Assembly (NCBI GenBank): GCA_002413745.1
Contig: DHXP01000018.1
Coordinates: 1-59,866 of the forward strand
DNA length: 59,866 nucleotides
Reading direction: 5' to 3'
From: Flavobacterium sp. UBA5153
GTDB lineage: Bacteria > Bacteroidota > Bacteroidia > Flavobacteriales > Flavobacteriaceae
The notes below the pieces were generated by a model that ran no database searches, had not been told where the DNA came from, and was given only the letters and a program-made list of their open reading frames with translations. A program made the position numbers and the translations under genes. Positions within the stretch are counted from its first letter, which is position 1. Each line of letters starts with the position of its first letter. Below are positions 9,236-18,093 of this stretch, in pieces.

Positions 9236-9239
9236 TCCC

Positions 9240-9270
9240 CTCCCCAGCTCTCCCCGAAGGTGAGGGAGAT
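9240..9270. repeat. C-rich/G-rich dispersed hairpin after batA
   Basis: CCTCCCCAGCTCTCC followed by GGTGAGGGAGATG, an imperfect inverted repeat of a type often seen between genes in flavobacteria. It begins right after the batA stop. A similar C-rich then G-rich patch lies at about 10460-10485 after batB. The rest of the spacer up to the next repeat is A+T-rich with nothing else recognisable. Confidence 0.5.
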
Positions 9271-9384
9271 GAAACTGGAAAATTGAAATGATTAAAAAAT
9301 AAAACACTAAAATGTTTGAATTTTAGAAATTGAAACAAGAATATTAAAATTAAAAATCAAGGTTAGATTTTAAATGTTAGAGTA

Positions 9385-9424
9385 AAAATCTAAAATCTAA
9401 AATCTAAAATCCAAAATCTAAAAT
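9385..9424. repeat. Heptanucleotide tandem repeat running into the batB start codon
   Basis: Units of AAAATCT (one AAAATCC) start at 9385, 9392, 9399, 9406 and 9413; a sixth unit beginning at 9420 supplies the A and T of the batB ATG at 9423. The period is exactly 7 nt, so a slip would change leader length by 7 nt without touching the coding frame. Confidence 0.92.
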
Positions 9425-10457
9425 GGAATTAGACGAATCAAAATATTTATACCTTCTTTTTATACTACCAATTTTGGTGTTGCTTTTTCTATACAATCAA
9501 TATTGGAAAAAAAAGAAAAAAAGAGAATTTGGTGATTTAGATTTGGTTAAAAAACTGAGTCCAGAAAGCTCTGTTTTTAAACCAATTTTAAAATTGACAG
9601 TGCTACTTTTAGCATTAGTCGGAATTATTTTAGGATTGGTAAATCCAAAAATAGGGACCAAAATGGAAACCGTAAAACGAGAAGGAATCGACATCGTCTT
9701 TGCTATGGATGTTTCCAAAAGTATGTTGTCTGAAGATGTTGCGCCAAGCAGATTAGAAAAAAGCAAGCAAATCGTTTCTCAAATTATCAATCAATTGGGA
9801 AATGACAGAATAGGAATTGTGGCTTATGCAGCCAGTGCATTTCCAGTATTGCCAATTACTTCGGATTATAGTGTGGCAAAAATGTTTTTGCAAAGTATGA
9901 ACACTGATATTGTTTCATCGCAAGGAACATCTTTGGATTCAGCCATTAAATTATCGGCAACCTATTTTGATGAAAAAAGCAAAACCAGTAAATTATTGAT
10001 TCTGATTTCAGACGGAGAAGATCATTCTGAGGGAGCAGAAGCTGCAGCAGAAGAAGCCAATAAAATGGGAATGAAAATTATAACTATTGGTGTTGGAACT
10101 GAAAAAGGAGGTACAATTCCATTAAGAGTAAATGGAGTTGTTCAAAATTTTCAAAGAGATAGCAATAACGAAGTGGTTATTACAAAACTCAACCAAGAAG
10201 GCTTAAAAGCGATTGCCAAAGCTACTAAAGGAGGTTATGTATATGGTGACAACACTAAAAATGTATTGGAATACGTAAAAAACGCACTCAATAATATCCA
10301 AAAAACCGAATTTGAATCGACTCAAATGGCCGATTTCCAATCCCAATTTCAATGGTTTTTAGGTTTTGCTTTTGCCTTATTGTTTTTGGATGTTTTCTTA
10401 TTGGAAAGAAAAACAAAATGGGTACAAAAGTTGAATTTATTTAACGAAAAAGATTAA
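9423..10457 (+). CDS. batB: Von Willebrand factor A membrane protein BatB
   Basis: A 344-residue paralogue of the BatA protein with the same plan: membrane segments at about 10-24 and 55-73, a vWA domain with Asp96-x-Ser98-x-Ser100 (DVSKS) and LISDGED, and a C-terminal membrane segment near 311-327. It should sit in the inner membrane with the vWA domain in the periplasm, in complex with the other Bat proteins. The 187-nt spacer before it is the longest in the operon and ends in the 7-nt repeat array that contains its start codon. Confidence 0.93.
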   Translation: MELDESKYLYLLFILPILVLLFLYNQYWKKKKKREFGDLDLVKKLSPESSVFKPILKLTVLLLALVGIILGLVNPKIGTKMETVKREGIDIVFAMDVSKSMLSEDVAPSRLEKSKQIVSQIINQLGNDRIGIVAYAASAFPVLPITSDYSVAKMFLQSMNTDIVSSQGTSLDSAIKLSATYFDEKSKTSKLLILISDGEDHSEGAEAAAEEANKMGMKIITIGVGTEKGGTIPLRVNGVVQNFQRDSNNEVVITKLNQEGLKAIAKATKGGYVYGDNTKNVLEYVKNALNNIQKTEFESTQMADFQSQFQWFLGFAFALLFLDVFLLERKTKWVQKLNLFNEKD

Positions 10458-10519
10458 GCCCCCAACCCCTGAAGGAGGAGTTGGTAGCTAAAGATAATAA
10501 TGTAATATGTTTATTTACA

Positions 10520-11329
10520 ATGATTAAAAAATATTTTTTTTATATTTTCTTATTCCCTCTTTGGGGGATAGGGAGCTTGTTTGCACAAGAGAAAGACAAA
10601 ACTTTGCCTAAAGCCAATGACGAATATACTCAGAAAAAGTTTGTTGAGGCCGAAGCGAATTATAGAATTTCAAATTCAAAATTTCCAAAGAGAACTGTTG
10701 CCCCATTTAATTTAGGAAATGCAATTTACAAACAAAATCAAGCCGCAGAAGCTAAATTTGCTTATGCAAAAGCAATAAAAAACCTAAAATCGAAATCTCA
10801 AAAACACAAAGCCTATCATAATCTAGGAAATGTCTTTATGAAGGAAAAAGATTATTCTAATGCAGTTGAAGCCTATAAAAACGCTTTGCGTAATAATCCT
10901 GCCGATGACGAGACAAGGTACAATCTAGCTTTGGCAAAAAAAATGCTTAAAGAAAATCCGCCTAAAGACAATAAAAACAAAGATAAAAACAAAGACAAAG
11001 ACAATAAAAACAAAGATAAAAACAAAGACAAAGACAAGGATAAGAAAGATAATAAGGATAAGGATAAAAAAGACGATAAGGGAGACAAGGATAAAAAAGA
11101 TAATAAAGGAGACAAAGACAAAAAAGACGATAAAGGCGATCAAGACAAAGGTAAAAACGGGGATAAACCAAAAGAGGACGGACAACCAAAACCTATGCCT
11201 GGAGGGATTTCTAAACAACGTCTCGAAAATCTTTTAGATGCGGTGAACAACGAAGAAAAAAAGATTCAGGACAAAGTAAATGCCCAAAAAGTAAAAGGAA
11301 AACCAGTACAATCAGAAAAGAATTGGTAA
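10520..11329 (+). CDS. batC: BatC tetratricopeptide protein with a Lys/Asp-rich tract
   Basis: A 269-residue exported protein starting at the ATG at 10520, where a signal peptide begins (MIKKYFFYIFLFPLWGIG, cleaved after LFAQ); the frame is open from 10481 but the 13 earlier residues would precede the signal. TPR helices occupy about 25-135. From about 145 to 210 the chain is almost only Lys, Asp and Asn (KDKNKDKDNK-like), encoded by A-rich near-repeats. The last 45 residues are ordinary. BatC is expected to be a periplasmic scaffold of the Bat complex. Confidence 0.88.
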   Translation: MIKKYFFYIFLFPLWGIGSLFAQEKDKTLPKANDEYTQKKFVEAEANYRISNSKFPKRTVAPFNLGNAIYKQNQAAEAKFAYAKAIKNLKSKSQKHKAYHNLGNVFMKEKDYSNAVEAYKNALRNNPADDETRYNLALAKKMLKENPPKDNKNKDKNKDKDNKNKDKNKDKDKDKKDNKDKDKKDDKGDKDKKDNKGDKDKKDDKGDQDKGKNGDKPKEDGQPKPMPGGISKQRLENLLDAVNNEEKKIQDKVNAQKVKGKPVQSEKNW

Positions 11330-11455
11330 AGTCTCGTTTATTCGTTTATAAAAAGATTAATTGGTTAAAAAAGATTAATCGCTTAACCGAAAACAGGAAT
11401 AATAAACACAATTAACCAATTAAATAAATAACCGATTAACCCAATTAAACAAGTA

Positions 11456-13210
11456 ATGAAAAGGAATTTAATTCTATTACTAATAAGTTTTCAAGGTCTT
11501 TTAGCTCAAGTTCAATTTGAAGCTAAAGTGAGCAAAACTACGCTTGGATTAAACGAAAGACTTCGTATTGATTTCGTTATGAATATGGATGGGGATAATT
11601 TTAATCAACCCTCTTTTGAAGGTTTTAGAGTTATTGCGGGTCCTAGTCAGCAAGTAAGTCAATCTTGGGTAAATGGCAAAAGCTCTTTCGAAAAAATATA
11701 TTCCTATTTTCTTTTACCCAATCAAAAAGGGACATTAATTATCAAGCAAGCCTCAATCGAGTATAATGGACAAATTTATAAAACTTCTCCAGTAAAAATT
11801 AATGTTACTAATGCTGTTGAGCAGCCAAAAGATCCAAATGACACACAGGTTTCTGCAGATGACAATGTGTATCTTGTTGCTGATATTTCTAAGACAAACC
11901 CTTATATCAACGAACCCATAACGGTAGTTTATAAATTGTATTTAAGCGGAAATATAATGGGAATTAGCAATTGGAGAGAATTAGACAAACCCAAATACAA
12001 TGATTTTTGGAGTCAAAACATTGATATCAAACAACTGGTTGCCGAAGAGGGAATGTTTAAGGGAGAAAGGTATAATTATATTGTTCTAAGAAAGACAGTC
12101 TTGTATCCTCAAAAATCTGGCAAGCTAGTTATAGAGCCATTATCATTAGATATAGACGTGCAATTGCCTTCAAATCGTAGGGATATGTTTGGACGTGTAA
12201 TGGTTGTAAACGGGAATAAGAGGGTTTCATCCGGAGCAAAAACCATAACTGTAAAAGCACTTCCAGAGGCAGGAAAACCAGAAGGTTTTTCGGGTGCCGT
12301 TGGAAAATTCGATTTTAGGGTAACTCCGTCTAAAACAAATTTAAAAAATGGAGAAAGTCTTGATTTAGTGGTTAGCGTGACTGGAAACGGGAATATGAAA
12401 TTATTCAATTTGCCAAAACCGGTGGTTCCAAATTCGCTAGAAATGTACGATCCTGTTCATAATGAAATCGTGAATACAGCTTTGTCTGGAATGTCTGGAA
12501 AAATATCGGATAGTTATACTATTATCCCTCAATTTAAAGGGGATTATCCAATAAAACCCATGCAGTTTTCTTATTTTGACTTGGGTTCAGGGACCTATAA
12601 GACAATAAGTTCTCCAGAAATTCTGGTAAAAGTACTCGATGGACCATCACCCAATGACCAAGTTGCAACTACACCAGGAGTTACAAAAAACGTAATTTCA
12701 AGTAGTGAACAATTCAAATATATTAAACTAAAAACCAATCTTGTTTCTATGAAAGAAGAAGATTTCTTAGGGTCTAATTTATTTTATGGATTGCTGTTTG
12801 CACCATTTTTGATACTTCCTTTGATTGTGCTTTTCAAAAAGAAAAAAGAAGCCATTGATGGAGATGTAAGAGGAAACCGAATAAAAATGAATAACAGATT
12901 AGCTAAGAAATATTTATCAGAAGCTAAAAAACAAATCAACAACAAAGAACCATTTTATGTGGCTTTAGAAAAAGCCATGCATAATTTCTTGAAAGCAAAA
13001 TTACATATTGAAACCTCAGAAATGAGTAAAAGTAATATTCAAGAACTTTTGATGTCAAGAAATGCAAGTCCAGAAACAGTGATCGATTTTATTAACCTTA
13101 CTGAAAACTGCGAATTGGCTCGTTATGCACTAACATCGAGTTCAACGATTCAGAATGATTTTGATAAAGCCGTTTTAATAATTTCAGATTTAGAAAAACA
13201 GATTACTTAA
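11456..13210 (+). CDS. batD: BatD, oxygen-tolerance family membrane protein
   Basis: A 584-residue protein with a signal peptide (cleavage after LLAQ, about residue 17) and a long periplasmic region of repeated beta-sandwich domains beginning VQFEAKVSKTTLGLNERLRI, which is characteristic of BatD. A single membrane segment at about 443-462 precedes a charged, helical cytoplasmic tail of about 120 residues. BatD is the usual fourth gene of Bat operons, and its order here between the TPR protein and batE is canonical. It would stay anchored in the inner membrane with most of its mass in the periplasm. Confidence 0.92.
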   Translation: MKRNLILLLISFQGLLAQVQFEAKVSKTTLGLNERLRIDFVMNMDGDNFNQPSFEGFRVIAGPSQQVSQSWVNGKSSFEKIYSYFLLPNQKGTLIIKQASIEYNGQIYKTSPVKINVTNAVEQPKDPNDTQVSADDNVYLVADISKTNPYINEPITVVYKLYLSGNIMGISNWRELDKPKYNDFWSQNIDIKQLVAEEGMFKGERYNYIVLRKTVLYPQKSGKLVIEPLSLDIDVQLPSNRRDMFGRVMVVNGNKRVSSGAKTITVKALPEAGKPEGFSGAVGKFDFRVTPSKTNLKNGESLDLVVSVTGNGNMKLFNLPKPVVPNSLEMYDPVHNEIVNTALSGMSGKISDSYTIIPQFKGDYPIKPMQFSYFDLGSGTYKTISSPEILVKVLDGPSPNDQVATTPGVTKNVISSSEQFKYIKLKTNLVSMKEEDFLGSNLFYGLLFAPFLILPLIVLFKKKKEAIDGDVRGNRIKMNNRLAKKYLSEAKKQINNKEPFYVALEKAMHNFLKAKLHIETSEMSKSNIQELLMSRNASPETVIDFINLTENCELARYALTSSSTIQNDFDKAVLIISDLEKQIT

Positions 13211-13250
13211 CCAAAGAGAATAAAGTCACAAAGAATACTAATATTAATAA

Positions 13251-13280
13251 GCTTTGCGCCTTAGTGCCTTTGTGGCAAAA
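13251..13280. repeat. Dispersed repeat in the batE leader
   Basis: GCTTTGCGCCTTAGTGCC followed by TTTGTGGCAAAA. Related copies occur at 28268-28290, 39553-39581 (inverted) and 39681-39712. It ends 10 nt before the batE ATG and puts in-frame codons upstream of it, which explains the longer open frame from 13264. Confidence 0.75.
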
Positions 13281-13290
13281 AATATATATA

Positions 13291-14037
13291 ATGAAAAAGA
13301 TTCTATTCCTATTTCTACTTATAACCCAATTTTTCTTTGCCCAAGCGGGTTTTGAAACAGGGAATTCTTTGTATCAAAAAGGGCAATACGAAAAAGCAAT
13401 AACAGCTTATGAAAGTGTTTTGGCAACTAATCAACAATCAGCTGAACTTTATTTTAACATAGGAAATTGTTATTATAAACTAAAAAAAGTAGCTCCATCG
13501 ATTTACAATTATGAAAAAGCTTTACTGCTTAGTCCAGACGATGCAGACATTCAAAACAACCTGAAATTTGCTCAAAAATTAACGATAGATGAAGTGAAAG
13601 AAATTCCAACAGTTGGTTTTTCAAAAATGATTCATGACCTCACATCTACTTTTCATTACAATACTTGGGCATGGATTTCAGTTGGTTTTTCTACTTTATT
13701 TTTGCTGTTTTTTATAGGCTATTATTTTTCGCAAACGACCGTTTTAAAAAGAATATTTTTCATCGGAATGTTTGTTTTACTAGTATTTCTTGTCATTAGT
13801 GTTTCGGCGGCAATAACGGAAAAAAGTAATTGGAAAAATGAAAGGCCAGCGATTGTCTTTGCCGAGATGGTGTTATTGAAAAGCGAACCCCAAAATGGAA
13901 GCAATACTGTTTTTACACTTCACGAAGGAACAAAAGTTTTCGTACTAGAATCAATGGAAATATGGAGAAAAATTCAATTGACCGATGGGACTGTAGGATG
14001 GATTGAGAAATCAGCGATTAGAGAAGTGAAGGATTAG
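13291..14037 (+). CDS. batE: BatE, TPR and SH3-like domain protein
   Basis: A 248-residue protein starting at the ATG at 13291, where a signal peptide starts (MKKILFLFLLITQFFFAQ). TPR repeats fill about 20-95, two membrane segments lie near 128-146 and 153-171, and the end (about 185-245) is a bacterial SH3-like domain (ERPAIVFAEMVLLKSEP ... GTVGWIEKSAI). This combination is typical of BatE, the last gene of Bat operons. The frame extends to 13264 only because a dispersed repeat is read through. No terminator hairpin is obvious after it. Confidence 0.9.
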   Translation: MKKILFLFLLITQFFFAQAGFETGNSLYQKGQYEKAITAYESVLATNQQSAELYFNIGNCYYKLKKVAPSIYNYEKALLLSPDDADIQNNLKFAQKLTIDEVKEIPTVGFSKMIHDLTSTFHYNTWAWISVGFSTLFLLFFIGYYFSQTTVLKRIFFIGMFVLLVFLVISVSAAITEKSNWKNERPAIVFAEMVLLKSEPQNGSNTVFTLHEGTKVFVLESMEIWRKIQLTDGTVGWIEKSAIREVKD

Positions 14038-14081
14038 TAATCAGTGTTCAATAATTAGTATTCAGTACAACTAACCAATTT

Positions 14082-14585
14082 TTACTTTTTCTTTAATTCC
14101 ATTATCCATTTTTCTAAAGTTGGAAATAGAAATCCGGATGTTTTTTGTATCGGGCGATAAAATCTTGATTGGTCTAGCGTTTCTTTTTTGGCGAAAAAAT
14201 TATCGTAATTAATTTTTTCGAAGAGACTTAAAAAGATACTAATTATCAAAACGGTTTTAAAAACTCTAGCAACTGCTCCGCCTAATTTATTTAACCATCC
14301 CAAATAAGCAATACTTACTATTTTAGTCAGTGCTTTTGCCAATAATGAAATTCCGATAACTACTAAAATGAAAGTGAGAAAGAAAGCGGTAATTTGTATT
14401 GTTTTTGGGTTCCAATGAACAAATTTACCAAGTGTTTCTGTTGTTAAGTCTGAAAATTTTACTGCAATGTAAACGCCTAATAATAATGATATTAATGAGG
14501 CTAACTCGGCAAAAAGTCCATTTACCAAGCCTTTGTACACAGCATAAAGCAATAAACTTCCTAAAACAATATCCAAAAAACTCAT
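14082..14585 (-). CDS. CvpA family membrane protein
   Basis: A 167-residue protein with four predicted membrane segments and the family start MSFLDIVLGSLLLYAVYKGL. CvpA proteins are inner-membrane proteins linked to colicin V export in E. coli and to envelope stress in other bacteria; their biochemical role is not settled. It is convergent with batE and diverges from the 118-residue gene before pheS. Length and topology fit the family. Confidence 0.88.
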   Translation of the reverse strand: MSFLDIVLGSLLLYAVYKGLVNGLFAELASLISLLLGVYIAVKFSDLTTETLGKFVHWNPKTIQITAFFLTFILVVIGISLLAKALTKIVSIAYLGWLNKLGGAVARVFKTVLIISIFLSLFEKINYDNFFAKKETLDQSRFYRPIQKTSGFLFPTLEKWIMELKKK

Positions 14586-14691
14586 ATTTAAAAAAATTAA
14601 AGAACCAAGATAATAGACTTTTGTAGAATAACCAAATCCAACTCCTTATCTTTACCAATTAATTTTGTTTTGAGATATGTTTGTATCAAGC

Positions 14692-14726
14692 AAATCCTAA
14701 ATCTCAAATCCTAAATCTCAAATAAA
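14692..14726. repeat. Heptanucleotide tandem repeat before the pre-pheS gene
   Basis: AAATCCT and AAATCTC alternate with units starting at 14692, 14699, 14706, 14713 and 14720, again with an exact 7-nt period. It ends three bases before the ATG at 14730. Confidence 0.9.
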
Positions 14727-14729
14727 AGA

Positions 14730-15086
14730 ATGTCAAGAGATATACAACTAAAAGAACGCTGGGAACAGCTCGTAAACCAACTTTCGGATCAATTTTCTCA
14801 AGGAGAAGACTTAGATTTGGATGCCATTATCTATTTAATAGGTGTCCAAGAACTCGGGAAAGTGCATCGTACCTACGAGAAAGACGAAAAACTCAATCTG
14901 ATGCATATTGCTATTTGCAGATTGTTAGAACCTTATGGTTTCTACGAATTCGAATTTTTCGACGAAGACGGTTGGCCACATTACAAGGTAAAAGAAGAAT
15001 TACCTGCCCTAAAAGCAGGCGAACAATCGGTTTTAATGAAAGAAGCTATTGTTAACTATTTTATAGAAAAGGAACTTATAAATTAG
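14730..15086 (+). CDS. Conserved hypothetical protein next to pheS
   Basis: A 118-residue acidic cytoplasmic protein without signal peptide or membrane segment. It is rich in helix, with a notable GFYEFEFFDEDGWPHYK segment around residues 70-86. I recognise it only as a short protein found beside pheS in flavobacteria and know no function. The A-rich 7-nt repeat array directly before it marks the start. Confidence 0.75.
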   Translation: MSRDIQLKERWEQLVNQLSDQFSQGEDLDLDAIIYLIGVQELGKVHRTYEKDEKLNLMHIAICRLLEPYGFYEFEFFDEDGWPHYKVKEELPALKAGEQSVLMKEAIVNYFIEKELIN

Positions 15087-15130
15087 TATTCAGTATTCAG
15101 TCGCAGTAATCAGTTAAGAATTTTAGAAAA

Positions 15131-15165
15131 ACTTCTAACTTCTAACTTTTAACTTCTAACTTTTG
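15131..15165. repeat. Heptanucleotide tandem repeat upstream of the pheS promoter
   Basis: ACTTCTA and ACTTTTA units begin at 15131, 15138, 15145, 15152 and 15159 with an exact 7-nt period. The array ends just before the pheS -7 element, so it takes the place normally held by the -33 element. Confidence 0.9.
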
Positions 15166-15167
15166 CT

Positions 15168-15175
15168 TAAATTTG
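15168..15175 (+). promoter_or_regulatory. Likely pheS -7 element
   Basis: TAAATTTG fits the Bacteroidota TAnnTTTG consensus and ends 16 nt before the pheS ATG, which would give a leader of about 10 nt. No TTTG stands at the usual -33 distance; the tandem repeat lies there instead. Confidence 0.5.
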
Positions 15176-15191
15176 CACTCTCAATTATTGA

Positions 15192-16217
15192 ATGAAAATG
15201 ATAGATAAAATAAAAGAATATATTGGTGAAGCACAGGCTTTTTCAACACAAAACAAGGAAGAATTAGAAGTATTTAGAATCAAATTCCTAGGAAGCAAAG
15301 GGATTTTAAAAGACTTTTTTGCTGAATTCAAAAATGTTCCAAACGAACAAAAAAAGGAATTTGGTCAAGTAATCAATTTGCTGAAATCTTCTGCCGAAGA
15401 AAAAGTAAAATCAATTCAAGAATCTTTAGAAAATAAAGAAGAAAGTAAAGGGGTTTACGGAGATCTTACACGTTCGTCAGAGCCTGTAATCATTGGTTCT
15501 CGTCATCCAATATCTTTGGTTAAAAACCAAATTATCGATATCTTTTCAAACGTTGGTTTCAATGTGTCCGAAGGACCAGAAATCGAAGACGATTGGCATA
15601 ATTTTACTGCATTAAACTTGCCAGAATACCATCCGGCACGTGATATGCAGGACACTTTTTTTATTCAAACCAATCCAGATATTTTGTTGCGCACCCACAC
15701 TTCATCAGTGCAAGTGCGTTACATGGAAAACAACAAACCACCAATTCGTACGATTTCGCCAGGAAGAGTTTTCCGTAACGAAGCGGTTTCGTCGCGTTCG
15801 CACTGTATTTTCCACCAAGTCGAAGGATTGTACATAGACAAAGATGTTTCTTTTGCCGATTTAAAACAAACTTTGTTGTATTTCACCAAAGAAATGTTCG
15901 GAAAATCGAAAATTCGCCTTCGTCCTTCTTATTTTCCGTTCACGGAACCAAGTGCCGAAATTGACATTTATTGGGGACTAAAAACAGATACCGATTATAG
16001 AATTACCAAAGGAACCGGTTGGTTAGAAATTGGTGGTTGCGGAATGGTTGATCCTAATGTACTTAAAAATTGTAATATCGATTCCGATGAATACTCTGGT
16101 TTTGCCTTCGGTATGGGAATCGAAAGAATCGCTATGTTGTTGTATCAAATTGGAGATATCCGAATGTTTTACGAAAACGACGTTCGTTTCTTGGAGCAAT
16201 TTAAGGCGAGTATCTAA
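15192..16217 (+). CDS. pheS: Phenylalanine--tRNA ligase alpha subunit
   Basis: A 341-residue class II aminoacyl-tRNA synthetase subunit that charges tRNA-Phe as an alpha2-beta2 tetramer with PheT, which is not in this window. The N-terminal coiled-coil region (1-85) is followed by the catalytic core with motif 2 ([20 protein letters not shown]) and motif 3 ([17 protein letters not shown]). The length matches the family. The ATG at 15198 could also serve as start; both lie within the expected leader. Confidence 0.97.
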   Translation: MKMIDKIKEYIGEAQAFSTQNKEELEVFRIKFLGSKGILKDFFAEFKNVPNEQKKEFGQVINLLKSSAEEKVKSIQESLENKEESKGVYGDLTRSSEPVIIGSRHPISLVKNQIIDIFSNVGFNVSEGPEIEDDWHNFTALNLPEYHPARDMQDTFFIQTNPDILLRTHTSSVQVRYMENNKPPIRTISPGRVFRNEAVSSRSHCIFHQVEGLYIDKDVSFADLKQTLLYFTKEMFGKSKIRLRPSYFPFTEPSAEIDIYWGLKTDTDYRITKGTGWLEIGGCGMVDPNVLKNCNIDSDEYSGFAFGMGIERIAMLLYQIGDIRMFYENDVRFLEQFKASI

Positions 16218-16222
16218 TTAAT

Positions 16223-16255
16223 AACCCTGTCAGGGTTCAAAACCCTGACAGGGTT
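16223..16255. repeat. 33-nt nested palindrome after pheS (perfect copy)
   Basis: AACCCTGTCAGGGTT, 3 nt, AACCCTGACAGGGTT: the arms are exact reverse complements, and each is a 7-bp palindrome around one central base. The DNA or RNA can therefore fold as one long hairpin or as two short ones. It lies between pheS and the next gene and may attenuate or process their shared transcript. Confidence 0.9.
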
Positions 16256-16264
16256 TGATTTACT

Positions 16265-16672
16265 ATGAAAAAAGACATCATCATCCCCGAAGTAGATAAC
16301 GTTTTCCTAGCCGCAGTCCAGGAATGGAGCGACGATTTTATGGAAAAAGTTTGGTACGTATATTTAATAAACGACAGTGATTTTAATCTCGATAGTGTAA
16401 TGTTAGTCTCCAAAGCTTTTGGAACTATTGACGGCGAAATGAAAAAAACATCGCTTTTGCGTCATGCTTTTATTGAAGTGCCAGCAGTAACTTTTGTAAA
16501 AGTAGAAATGCTAGAAAAAAGTGTTTTGATACTCAACAATGAGTTTATGGTGACTTATTTTATTGGTAATAAATTATACGACAGGAAATTCATTTTCAAC
16601 GCCAATTCTATCACTCCAGATTATGTTGAGGAAGTTCCTCTTTTATTTGTTGATGGTGTTATTGTTAGGTAA
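16265..16672 (+). CDS. Conserved hypothetical protein downstream of pheS
   Basis: A 135-residue soluble protein with alternating strands and no signal peptide or membrane segment. Distinctive parts are the start (IIIPEVDNVFLAAVQEW) and the end (YVEEVPLLFVDGVIVR). I recognise no domain; it appears to be a lineage-conserved flavobacterial gene that follows pheS. It starts 47 nt after pheS across the nested palindrome and is followed by a strong hairpin that separates it from gpsA. Confidence 0.75.
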   Translation: MKKDIIIPEVDNVFLAAVQEWSDDFMEKVWYVYLINDSDFNLDSVMLVSKAFGTIDGEMKKTSLLRHAFIEVPAVTFVKVEMLEKSVLILNNEFMVTYFIGNKLYDRKFIFNANSITPDYVEEVPLLFVDGVIVR

Positions 16673-16680
16673 AACCAAAT

Positions 16681-16743
16681 ATTCTGATATAAAAAAAGGC
16701 AGTGTTTTTCAATAGAAAATACTGCCTTTTTTTATATCAGAAT
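16681..16743. terminator. Strong bidirectional terminator between convergent genes
   Basis: A 63-nt inverted repeat: ATTCTGATATAAAAAAAGGC at the left pairs with its complement at the right, with a short inner stem and loop. A-runs and T-runs inside the arms give a U-tract in both directions. It lies between the 135-residue gene (plus) and gpsA (minus). Confidence 0.9.
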
Positions 16744-16775
16744 GATCACTAATCACTAAATACTGATCACTATTT

Positions 16776-17771
16776 TTAGTCCAACTTATCCGTTAGTTTT
16801 TCAAACACTTTCTTGGCGCTTTTACCTTCGTATAAAATTTCGTAAACAGCATCCATAATTGGAGTTTTGGCACCATGAGCCAGGTTGAGGTTATAAGCGC
16901 ATTTGGTCGCGTAATAACCTTCGGCAACCATACTCATTTCCATCATTGCAGATTTTACTGTGTAGCCTTTGCCAATCATATTTCCGAACATTCTGTTTCT
17001 TGAAAACACGGAATATCCCGTTACCAATAAATCGCCTAAATAAGCCGAATCATTGATGTTGCGCTTCATTTTATGGACTTTTTTGATGATTTTTTTCATT
17101 TCTCGAATGGCGTTACTCATCAATACTGATTGAAAATTATCGCCGTAACCCAATCCGTGGGCGATTCCAGCCGCTATGGCATAAATATTCTTGAGCATTG
17201 CGGCATATTCTGTACCAATAATGTCATCAGAAATTTTAGTTTTGATATAATTTCCGGATAAATTCTTGGCCACAATTTGTGCTTTTTTGGCATCGCCACA
17301 AGCAATGGTTAGATAAGACAAACGTTCCAATGCCACTTCTTCAGCATGGCAAGGTCCGGTGATTACGCCAATGTTTTCGAATGGAATACTATAAATTTTA
17401 TTGAAATGTTCCCCCACAATTAAACCCGTTTCGGGAACAATACCTTTGATGGCCGAAAATATAATTTTATCTTTTAAAGGCTCTGTTAATTTTTCTAATT
17501 CTGCACTCAAAAATGCCGAAGGGATGGCAAAAATGATATAATCAGCATAAACAACAGCTTCGTTTATATCGCTTGTAAGGTGTAGTTTTTTAATATCAAA
17601 TTCAACAGAACTTAAATAATTAGGATTGTGATGGTGATCTTTTATATGTTCAATTGCATTTTCATTTCTCATATACCAGAAAAATTCAGTTAGATTTTCA
17701 CCTAACATTTTAGCAATAGCAGTTGCCCAACTTCCACCACCTATAACTGCAAACTTTGGATTTTCTGTCAT
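16776..17771 (-). CDS. gpsA: NAD(P)-dependent glycerol-3-phosphate dehydrogenase
   Basis: A 331-residue cytoplasmic enzyme that reduces dihydroxyacetone phosphate to sn-glycerol 3-phosphate for phospholipid synthesis. The cofactor loop is GGGSWATAIAKML near residue 11; the active-site region carries GPCHAEEVAL and the catalytic lysine in EYAAMLKNIYAIAAGIAHG. The length matches the family. It is monocistronic, with a large terminator hairpin downstream and a long A+T-rich region upstream that must hold its promoter. Confidence 0.96.
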   Translation of the reverse strand: MTENPKFAVIGGGSWATAIAKMLGENLTEFFWYMRNENAIEHIKDHHHNPNYLSSVEFDIKKLHLTSDINEAVVYADYIIFAIPSAFLSAELEKLTEPLKDKIIFSAIKGIVPETGLIVGEHFNKIYSIPFENIGVITGPCHAEEVALERLSYLTIACGDAKKAQIVAKNLSGNYIKTKISDDIIGTEYAAMLKNIYAIAAGIAHGLGYGDNFQSVLMSNAIREMKKIIKKVHKMKRNINDSAYLGDLLVTGYSVFSRNRMFGNMIGKGYTVKSAMMEMSMVAEGYYATKCAYNLNLAHGAKTPIMDAVYEILYEGKSAKKVFEKLTDKLD

Positions 17772-18022
17772 TTTTTTATTAATTTAAGACAAAAGTACTC
17801 AAAAAATGACTAATAAAGCAATGTTTAGGTCTTTGAAATGTGCGATTTTAGAATCAAAATATACAATAAAATATATAATAAAATATATTTTATAAAAAAA
17901 AGATAAAAATTCATATATCAATACAATATAATTTTTACTTTATCGTTATAGTTAATGTTATCAATTTTTTAGAAATTAGTAATTGGTTTGAATTAGTTAG
18001 TTTTGTTTTAGTAATTTGAATG
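17772..18022. other. A+T-rich intergenic region upstream of gpsA
   Basis: About 250 nt of very A+T-rich sequence with no open frame of note. It includes an ATATATAATAAAATATATTT-like stretch around 17868-17893 and a TAGTTTTG near 17998 that fits a plus-strand -7 element. It should contain the gpsA promoter on the minus strand. Nothing else is recognisable. Confidence 0.5.
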
Positions 18023-18060
18023 AGGCGTCCTTAATAGAGTTTAAGAACGCCTTTTTTGTT
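18023..18060 (+). terminator. Orphan plus-strand intrinsic terminator
   Basis: A 12-bp stem (18023-18034 with 18041-18052, one G-U pair) with a 6-nt loop followed by TTTTTTG. The U-tract is on the plus strand only, yet both flanking genes are on the minus strand. It therefore either ends a short unrecognised plus-strand transcript or blocks antisense transcription. Confidence 0.65.
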
Positions 18061-18093
18061 TTTTTAAATAAAAACACCATTGATTTATAGAGA

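Noticed and set aside
5584-9424. Heptanucleotide arrays considered as a CRISPR array
   Set aside because: Units are 7 nt with no spacers; no cas genes in the window.
10873-11218. Long minus-strand open frames opposite the batC Lys/Asp tract
   Set aside because: They arise because the reverse complement of AAAGAC/AAAGAT codons gives only Leu, Phe, Val and Ser codons and no stops; the products are low-complexity and no start context is seen.
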